Shown here one piece after another: positions 6,035 through 10,643 of a stretch of 10,643 bases of DNA (position 1 is its first letter; every line of letters begins with the position of its first letter). The notes beneath the pieces are model-generated. The model made no database searches, was not told the origin of the DNA, and saw nothing but the letters and a program-made list of their open reading frames with translations. This stretch comes from a bacterium (lineage in GTDB: Bacteria; Patescibacteriota; Minisyncoccia; Phycocordibacterales; PALSA-1337), in NCBI GenBank assembly GCA_030648705.1, contig JAUSHF010000049.1:1-10643 (forward strand), read 5' to 3'. The position numbers and the translations under genes were made by a program.

Positions 6035-7345
6035 ATGTCATCAAAAGTTGTAACGCGCTTTGCGCCTAGTCCTACTGGTTTACTTCATGTTGGTAATTAC
6101 AGAACTGCTTTATTTAGCTATCTTTTTGCCTTACAGAATAGGGGAAAGTTCGTACTTCGTATTGAAGATACCGACAAAGCTAGATCAAAGAAAGAATACG
6201 AGGAAAATATATTAGAAAGTCTTAACTGGCTCGGTTTTAAACATGATGAATTCTTTCGTCAAAGCGAGAGGGCGGACATACATAAAAGCTATATTGAAAA
6301 GTTGATAAAAAGTGGGCATGCTTATGTATCGAAAGAAACTCCAAAAGAAGAAGGTGACCGAGCAGAAGTGATACGATTTAAAAATCCAAATAAAAAAGTA
6401 AAGTTCAATGATCTTATAAGAGGTGATATTGAATTCGATACTACAGAACTCGGAGATTTCGTAATAGCTAAAAGCATGACAGAACCAGTATTCCATTTGG
6501 TTGTGGTTGTTGACGATTTTGAAATGGGAATCACTCACGTTATCAGAGGAGAAGATCATATTTCTAATACACCTCGCCACATACTAATACAGGAAGCTAT
6601 CGGCGCACCCACACCTCTTTATGCTCATTTGCCTTTAATCTTAGCTCCGGATAGATCAAAACTTTCTAAGAGAAAAGGTGCTTTGGCAATTACAGAATAT
6701 AGAGAAAAAGGGTATTTACCAGAAACAATGATTAACTTTATGGCTCTTCTAGGTTGGAATCCTGGTACAGATCAGGAACTCTTCACAATGGATGAGCTAG
6801 TAAAAACTTTCGACCTTTCTAAAGTGCAAAAGAGTGGCGCCATTTTTAATGAAGAAAAGCTCGGATGGGTAAACAAAAAATATATTGAGAAAATGACCGC
6901 CGAAGAATTTAGAGAAGAAGCAAAGAGTTTTTTACCAGAAAATTTACGAGAGAAATCAGAGAAACTTCTTCCATTAATTAAAGAAAAAATTAACAAATTC
7001 TCAGACATTCCAGAATTATTTAATACAGAACTTTCATTCACAAAAGGAGTGCCAGATTACGCAAAAGAATCCTTAAAATGGCGCCAAGAAAAAGATTTAG
7101 TAAATACAAAAGAATATTTAAATTTAGTACTAGAGAAAATTTTAGCTCTTGAAGATTTTTCCAAAGAATCTGTAAAAAGTGCGCTCTGGCCGATCGCGGA
7201 GGAGAAAGGGAAGGGGGCAGTATTATGGCCTATGCGTTATGCATTATCTGGTAGGGATCAGTCCCCCGATCCTTTTATACTAGCTGAAATCTTAGGCAAA
7301 GATGAATCGATAAAAAGATTAAAAAATGCTCTTTCGAAACTTTAA
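6035..7345 (+). CDS. gltX: Glutamyl-tRNA synthetase, shortened form
   Basis: A class I synthetase that charges tRNA with glutamate in the cytoplasm. The product has RFAPSPTG (8-15), the HIGH-type HVGN (18-21), RIEDTD (42-47), VIRGEDHISNTPRH (169-182) and the KMSKS-type KLSKRKG (209-215). At 436 residues it is shorter than the usual 465-490. The missing part lies after GHAY (about 94-97), where longer bacterial enzymes have roughly 40 residues including a CxC zinc motif; here about 14 residues lead straight into EVIRFK. The whole protein has no cysteine. I recall this shortened form in Parcubacteria. Such organisms often lack GlnRS, so the enzyme may also charge tRNA-Gln for amidation, but that is inference. 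The 3' end overlaps the next gene by 20 bases, which indicates an operon. Confidence 0.95.
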   Translation: MSSKVVTRFAPSPTGLLHVGNYRTALFSYLFALQNRGKFVLRIEDTDKARSKKEYEENILESLNWLGFKHDEFFRQSERADIHKSYIEKLIKSGHAYVSKETPKEEGDRAEVIRFKNPNKKVKFNDLIRGDIEFDTTELGDFVIAKSMTEPVFHLVVVVDDFEMGITHVIRGEDHISNTPRHILIQEAIGAPTPLYAHLPLILAPDRSKLSKRKGALAITEYREKGYLPETMINFMALLGWNPGTDQELFTMDELVKTFDLSKVQKSGAIFNEEKLGWVNKKYIEKMTAEEFREEAKSFLPENLREKSEKLLPLIKEKINKFSDIPELFNTELSFTKGVPDYAKESLKWRQEKDLVNTKEYLNLVLEKILALEDFSKESVKSALWPIAEEKGKGAVLWPMRYALSGRDQSPDPFILAEILGKDESIKRLKNALSKL

Positions 7346-8693
7346 AAAATATACGACTAATACGGAAAAACAAAATAGAAAGGACTTTAAAATTCTAGCA
7401 TTTTTAGTTTTATCTATTTTTATCTTTTACATTTACGGAACTTTTTTCCCTAATACACCTGTAGCTAAAGCCGACACAATAGATGATTTAAAGCAAAAAA
7501 TAGAAGAAAGAAACTCATTAGTAAAAAGATTAGAAAAAGAAATCGAAGCATATAAATTAGAAGTAGAGAAAGCCCAGAAAGAATCAAATACTTTATCAGG
7601 AGTGCTAAAGACTTTGGATCTTTCTAAGAAAAAATTGTTAAAAGATATTGATTTGACGAAAGAAAAGATCAAATCTGTGAACTATGATATAGATAGACTT
7701 TCATTACAAATTAAGGGAGCTGAGAACTCTATCGACACAGATAAGAGAATTATTGCATCAGCATTAGCTATTATCAGAAAAAGTCAAGATCAGGATACCT
7801 TAGAACTTCTATTATCTGGTCAATCTCTATCTGAGACATGGGATGAAGTAGAGCAAATGAATAGCCTTCAATCAGAGTTAAAAATAAAAATTGCTGAAAT
7901 ACTAAAGAAAAAAACGGCTCTATCAAATATAAAAACTGAATCTGAAGACAGGAAACAGGATTTGATTTCTTTTACAAATAACCTGTCTGCGCAGACGAAA
8001 TCTGTAGAACAAACAGCGAAGGAAAAAGCCACACTACTAGCACAGACAAAATCAAAAGAATCCGAATATAAAAAATTAATGGCCGACAGACAAGCAAAGA
8101 AAGATGCATTCGAAGCAGAAATTTCGGCTTTAGAAAATGAACTTAAAATAGCTATCGATCCTAGAAGCTTGCCACCCGTCGGTTCAGGAGTTTTGAAGTG
8201 GCCACTAGCCGGAATAACTAGTCTTAATTTTAAGAGTTTTGTAACCCAATATTTCGGTAATACAGAATTCGCTACGAAAAATCCTCAAATATATAGTGGA
8301 AAAGGTCACAACGCTATAGATCTAAGAGCAATCATAGGGACTCAGATAGCATCAGCTGGTTCGGGAAAGATAACAGCTACAGGTGACACTGATATATATT
8401 GTCCGAGAGCTTCTTTAGGTAAGTGGGTTCTAATAAATCATAATAATGGACTATCCACACTATATGCCCACTTATCTTCTATAAGCGTAAATGCTGGTGA
8501 TGCAGTAAAGTCCGGACAAACATTAGGGTTAAGTGGGAATACGGGATATTCTACTGGCCCACATTTACATTTTGGTGTGTATGCTACAGAAGGAATAGAA
8601 GTTAGAAAATTCACAACTAGCATAAATTGTAAAAATGCTACAATACCAATATCTTCTCAGGAAGCAAAACTTAATCCACTTTCTTATCTTTAA
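7326..8693 (+). CDS. Coiled-coil M23 family metallopeptidase, EnvC/NlpD-like
   Basis: Probably a peptidoglycan hydrolase, or an activator of one, working outside the membrane in wall remodelling or daughter-cell separation. The 455-residue protein has a hydrophobic segment at about 23-41 and a possible signal cleavage site after AKA (47-49), a long coiled coil (about 52-275) and a C-terminal M23 domain (about 322-452). All zinc and catalytic positions of active LytM enzymes are present: H328 and D332 (GHNAID), H382 (LYAH), H413 and H415 (HLHFG). EnvC-type activators usually lack some of these, so direct catalysis is plausible. Two cysteines in the domain (C359, C435) could form a disulfide. 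The only methionine near the N-terminus overlaps the gltX end by 20 bases, there is no ribosome binding site, and no separate promoter is visible, so it is likely co-transcribed with gltX. Confidence 0.9.
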   Translation: MLFRNFKKYTTNTEKQNRKDFKILAFLVLSIFIFYIYGTFFPNTPVAKADTIDDLKQKIEERNSLVKRLEKEIEAYKLEVEKAQKESNTLSGVLKTLDLSKKKLLKDIDLTKEKIKSVNYDIDRLSLQIKGAENSIDTDKRIIASALAIIRKSQDQDTLELLLSGQSLSETWDEVEQMNSLQSELKIKIAEILKKKTALSNIKTESEDRKQDLISFTNNLSAQTKSVEQTAKEKATLLAQTKSKESEYKKLMADRQAKKDAFEAEISALENELKIAIDPRSLPPVGSGVLKWPLAGITSLNFKSFVTQYFGNTEFATKNPQIYSGKGHNAIDLRAIIGTQIASAGSGKITATGDTDIYCPRASLGKWVLINHNNGLSTLYAHLSSISVNAGDAVKSGQTLGLSGNTGYSTGPHLHFGVYATEGIEVRKFTTSINCKNATIPISSQEAKLNPLSYL

Positions 8694-8711
8694 TTACGAT
8701 TAAATAAAAGC

Positions 8712-8717
8712 TAAAAT
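8712..8717 (+). promoter_or_regulatory. -10 box of the 94-residue membrane protein gene
   Basis: TAAAAT lies exactly six bases before the ATG at 8724, the same spacing as at scpA and scpB, which predicts a leaderless mRNA. No upstream TG and no clear -35 are seen. Confidence 0.45.
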
Positions 8718-8723
8718 TATATT

Positions 8724-9008
8724 ATGAAAAAAATAAATAATAGGAATAGGGGAGCCGGACTTTTAAAAACTATTCTTATAGTAGTTGTCATAATAATAGT
8801 TTTGAGCTATATCGGCTTCGATATTAGAAGTGCCATAGAATCAGATCAAAGTAAAAAGAACTTTGGTTATGTTAAAGCTGTCACCGTTACTATCTGGGAA
8901 AGATATCTAGAAAGACCCGTTGTTTATTTATACAATGATATTTTTATACCTTATATCTGGAACCCCGCCATCGATAATTTAAAAAAGAACGCCACCGACA
9001 AAAAATAA
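8724..9008 (+). CDS. Small single-pass membrane protein, function unknown
   Basis: A 94-residue protein with a basic N-terminus (MKKINNRNRG), one transmembrane helix (about 14-31, LKTILIVVVIIIVLSYIG) and a C-terminal part rich in aromatic residues (TIWERYLERP, YLYNDIFIPYIWNP). By the positive-inside rule the C-terminal part is probably outside. It has no cysteine or known catalytic motif. I recall similar short proteins beside M23 peptidase genes in Parcubacteria, which would suggest a role in the envelope, but I cannot name a family. It follows the M23 gene by 30 bases and has its own -10 box, so it may be read alone or through from upstream. A terminator hairpin follows directly. Confidence 0.75.
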   Translation: MKKINNRNRGAGLLKTILIVVVIIIVLSYIGFDIRSAIESDQSKKNFGYVKAVTVTIWERYLERPVVYLYNDIFIPYIWNPAIDNLKKNATDKK

Positions 9009-9015
9009 AAAAGGA

Positions 9016-9048
9016 AAAGCCGGATTCACACTGTGTGCGTCCGGCTTT
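9016..9048. terminator. Bidirectional terminator between convergent genes
   Basis: AAAGCCGGA (9016-9024) pairs with TCCGGCTTT (9040-9048); after a 2x2 internal loop, CACA (9027-9030) pairs with TGTG (9034-9037). Read on the minus strand the stem is followed by TTCCTTTTTTATTTTTT, a strong T run, while on the plus strand only TTTCTG follows. It should therefore work best for the reverse-strand gene and more weakly for the small membrane protein gene. Confidence 0.8.
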
Positions 9049-9102
9049 CTGAAAACTAAAAAGAACAAAACTTACTTAATTAATTCGCTCAAAAAGAATC
9101 CT

Positions 9103-9780
9103 CTAAAGAAAAATCGACTCGGAACCAAAGTGTGTTAGTACCAAGGCCCGCAACCTCAAAGCCAAAGTCAGGATTTCTTTCTCAGACTTCAGAGGAAAAA
9201 GTCTTTCGGCTGAAGTACGCATCCTCGCGAGTACTCTACCAAAAATTTCCTCTTTTTCTAAAGTAATAGCATCCCGAGGTTCATAATCATTAAGAGTAAT
9301 AATCCTCACAGAAATCATCACAAACTTCTTCTCTGTACCCTCCTGTCCGAGGACTAAAGGACTTTTGCCAAATTCTTTTTCGAAGGCAAATATGTTTGCG
9401 ATGATGGTAGCAGAGCATTGCATCTCATGGGCATATTTTCCAGTAGTATTGCCCCAACGAAGTACCCTCAAGTACCTACGATTCATAATTAACGCTCTAA
9501 GGAAGAATGACACCGACAAAATTACTGCCGTAGAGACAAGCGAGAGATCTATACTCTGGCTTGTGGTCATATACCCTGTAAAAGAAAAATTTGGAATCTT
9601 CAAAAATCCCACAAAGATGACGTACAAAAGAACAAAGAGAAGGGAGATGGTTAGATTAGAAGAAACTTTGTCGTAAGCCATGACATGTTTACGGATCATG
9701 TTTGTATCGACAGCTATTCCAACACCATTGGTCTGTAAGTGATGGAGAATGATCGCATCCAGAATGTTTTTTTTGCTCAT
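9103..9780 (-). CDS. Two-helix membrane protein, function unknown
   Basis: I do not recognise this 225-residue protein. It has a soluble start (1-42), two transmembrane helices (about 44-61 and 79-98) joined by a loop of about 17 residues, and a soluble part of about 125 residues at the end. With both ends on one side, and basic residues after helix 2 (RALIMNRRYLRVLRWG), the ends are most likely cytoplasmic. The C-terminal part is charged and mainly helical (EKEEIFGRVLARMRTSAERLF, then KEILTLALRLRALVL). No enzyme motif is evident. Length, coding character and the terminator placed for its strand support a real gene. A TAAAAT sits directly against the ATG (9781-9786 on the minus strand), too close for the six-base geometry, so the start or the promoter is uncertain. 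Confidence 0.72.
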   Translation of the reverse strand: MSKKNILDAIILHHLQTNGVGIAVDTNMIRKHVMAYDKVSSNLTISLLFVLLYVIFVGFLKIPNFSFTGYMTTSQSIDLSLVSTAVILSVSFFLRALIMNRRYLRVLRWGNTTGKYAHEMQCSATIIANIFAFEKEFGKSPLVLGQEGTEKKFVMISVRIITLNDYEPRDAITLEKEEIFGRVLARMRTSAERLFPLKSEKEILTLALRLRALVLTHFGSESIFL

Positions 9781-9906
9781 ATTTTATGCAGGTTTGAGTT
9801 TGGGTTTGAAGGTTTTTTCAAGGTCTACCTGTACGATAACACATCTTATATATTATGTAAATATATAATAGTAGGCTTGTGCGACATTGATATATTTGTT
9901 AGAATT

Positions 9907-9914
9907 TATAATAT
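9907..9914 (+). promoter_or_regulatory. Possible promoter of the HNH-repeat-like gene
   Basis: In the 174-base A/T-rich gap between the divergent genes, TATAAT (9907-9912) or the overlapping TAATAT (9909-9914) follows a TTGATA at 9887-9892; the second pairing gives a 16-base spacer. A further TATAAT lies at 9864-9869. The gap is so A/T-rich that chance hexamers are expected, so this is a weak call. Near the minus-strand gene it also has a short run of TTTGAG/TTTGGG/TTTGAA units (9793-9810). Confidence 0.3.
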
Positions 9915-9954
9915 TAATACCATTCATAGACATAGACCCTCTATTTAAAATAAA

Positions 9955-10551
9955 ATGCTCAAAACTGGAAAAGTCAAATGGACTCTAGAACGAATCAAAA
10001 AAGGTTATGAGGATTTTTATAACGAACGTGGACATTATCCCACAGCTACAGAAATAGATTCTTATGGAAAACTTCCTTCATCGAGACAAATTCAAAGAGT
10101 ATACGGAGGCTTGCCTTTATTAAGAGAAAAAATTAATCTAAAAGCGGAACATGATCTCACTAAAGGAAAACATAGTTCCGAACGAGCTGTTATGATCGGA
10201 AAACGGGCTCACAAGGTCGAGCTAGAGGTATATACATACCTCTCACTTAGGTTCGAAAAGTCATTTATTAATAGAAAATATTCTTTTTCTGATAATAATA
10301 AAAATCAGATCGATTTTTATATGGTTCATAAAAAAGGCAACTTTTTAATAGATGTATTCTATCCAAGTGATAAGAAAAACCTAATAGGCTGTCTAAATAG
10401 CAAATTAAGTAATTATGCAAAGTTAATGACTGACGGTACACCTATAATTTATTTAATGATGAATAGAGATATAGGGGAGAATGATATTGAAAAAATAATT
10501 TCAAATGAACTACCTCGCAGCAAGCTGCCGAGGTATCAGTGCCTTCGTTAG
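9955..10551 (+). CDS. HNH-associated-repeat-like protein with possible nuclease C-terminus
   Basis: The 198-residue product has an N-terminal segment (about 8-58: WTLERIKKGYEDFYNERGHYPT, then LPSSRQIQRVYGGLPLLREK) that fits the helix-turn-helix repeat found beside HNH homing endonucleases, a DNA-reading unit. After a basic linker, a second region (about 75-172) has an alternating pattern with QIDFYMVHKKGNFLIDVFYP (118-137), where D120 and D133 could be the acidic residues of a PD-(D/E)xK-like core; the expected lysine after the second acid is absent, so activity is doubtful. No HNH motif is seen. The last 13 or so residues (LPRSKLPRYQCLR) come from a REP-like palindrome, so the original C-terminus was probably different. 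It converges on a partial transposase-like gene with a four-base overlap. It is probably an accessory or selfish gene. Confidence 0.6.
   Translation: MLKTGKVKWTLERIKKGYEDFYNERGHYPTATEIDSYGKLPSSRQIQRVYGGLPLLREKINLKAEHDLTKGKHSSERAVMIGKRAHKVELEVYTYLSLRFEKSFINRKYSFSDNNKNQIDFYMVHKKGNFLIDVFYPSDKKNLIGCLNSKLSNYAKLMTDGTPIIYLMMNRDIGENDIEKIISNELPRSKLPRYQCLR
10511..10535. repeat. REP-like palindrome
   Basis: TACCTCG-CAGC (10511-10521) faces GCTG-C-CGAGGTA (10524-10535), giving an 11-bp imperfect palindrome with one bulged C and a tiny loop. Short GC-rich imperfect palindromes like this are the usual form of REP sequences mobilised by REP-associated tyrosine transposases, and a gene resembling one ends 13 bases away. 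It encodes residues 186-194 of the gene in which it lies. Only one copy is in this window. Confidence 0.65.
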
Positions 10552-10643
10552 ATTATAGAGTCGAATAACGTTGGTTTGTCTTCATGGAGTTTGGTGTAAT
10601 CTTTTTCGATACCCTGCTCCTTTACATATTTGGATATAGTTGA
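10548..10643 (-). CDS. Partial gene: C-terminus of a REP-associated tyrosine transposase-like protein
   Basis: Only the last 31 codons lie in the window; the rest runs off the right edge. Read on the minus strand, the frame is STISKYVKEQGIEKDYTKLH followed by EDKPTLFDSII and a TAA. The K-Y-V-x-x-Q-G ... Y-x-x-L-H ... LF pattern is what I recall from the C-terminal ends of RAYT/IS200-like Y1 transposases, single-strand-acting HUH enzymes that recognise REP hairpins. The catalytic HUH and tyrosine motifs would be outside the window and cannot be checked. The adjacent REP-like palindrome supports the call. Its stop overlaps the stop of the convergent gene by four bases. A short fragment leaves other families possible. 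Confidence 0.55.
   Translation of the reverse strand, partial: STISKYVKEQGIEKDYTKLHEDKPTLFDSII

Noticed and set aside
9841..9915. Possible operator from A/T-rich inverted sequence (TATTAT ... ATAATA)
   Set aside because: The symmetry is short and imperfect and is expected by chance in such A/T-rich DNA.
9739..9948. Plus-strand ORF of 69 codons in the gap between divergent genes
   Set aside because: It starts inside the reverse-strand gene, is rich in F, I, Y and C from A/T-rich sequence, and has no start signal of the kind seen at other genes.
1..10643. CRISPR array, tRNA genes, integron or phage modules
   Set aside because: No regularly spaced direct repeats, no tRNA-like T arms with acceptor pairing, and no integrase, attC-like or phage structural genes were seen.

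Overview
The window looks like a chromosomal segment of a Candidate Phyla Radiation bacterium (Patescibacteria, most like a Parcubacteria-group genome). Grounds: low GC, tightly packed short housekeeping genes, no visible Shine-Dalgarno sequences, -10 boxes placed directly before start codons, a cysteine-free shortened GluRS of the form I associate with Parcubacteria, and a MurE-like ligase lacking the usual N-terminal domain. This placement rests on gene character only; no rRNA is present.

Layout. Positions 1-408 hold no convincing gene but a GC-rich, hairpin-dense stretch ending in an intrinsic terminator, best read as the 3' part of a structured non-coding RNA I cannot classify. Positions 449-4153 hold the chromosome-condensation genes scpA and scpB, separated by a reverse-strand MurE-like ligase, then a FtsW/RodA-family SEDS protein overlapping scpB. 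murG follows (4204-5334). A membrane-anchored protein with a DUF7282-like domain (5407-5910) is closed by a very long terminator hairpin. Then come gltX and an overlapping M23 peptidase with a coiled coil (6035-8693), a 94-residue membrane protein (8724-9008), a bidirectional terminator, and a reverse-strand two-helix membrane protein of unknown function (9103-9780).

The right end is accessory: a protein with an HNH-associated-repeat-like N-terminus and a possible nuclease C-terminus (9955-10551), whose last residues are encoded by a REP-like palindrome, and directly against it the 3' end of a reverse-strand gene resembling a REP-associated tyrosine transposase (RAYT), cut by the window edge.

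How the genes fit together: ScpA/ScpB (with SMC, not in view), the MurE-like ligase, the SEDS protein, MurG and the M23 hydrolase cover chromosome segregation, peptidoglycan precursor synthesis, polymerisation and remodelling, so most of the window is a division and cell-wall neighbourhood. Several starts share one geometry (a -10 box, often with an upstream TG, about six bases, then ATG), which suggests leaderless transcription. The most interesting points are the unclassified RNA at the left end, the shared core promoter of murE-like and scpB, and the REP/RAYT unit at the right end.
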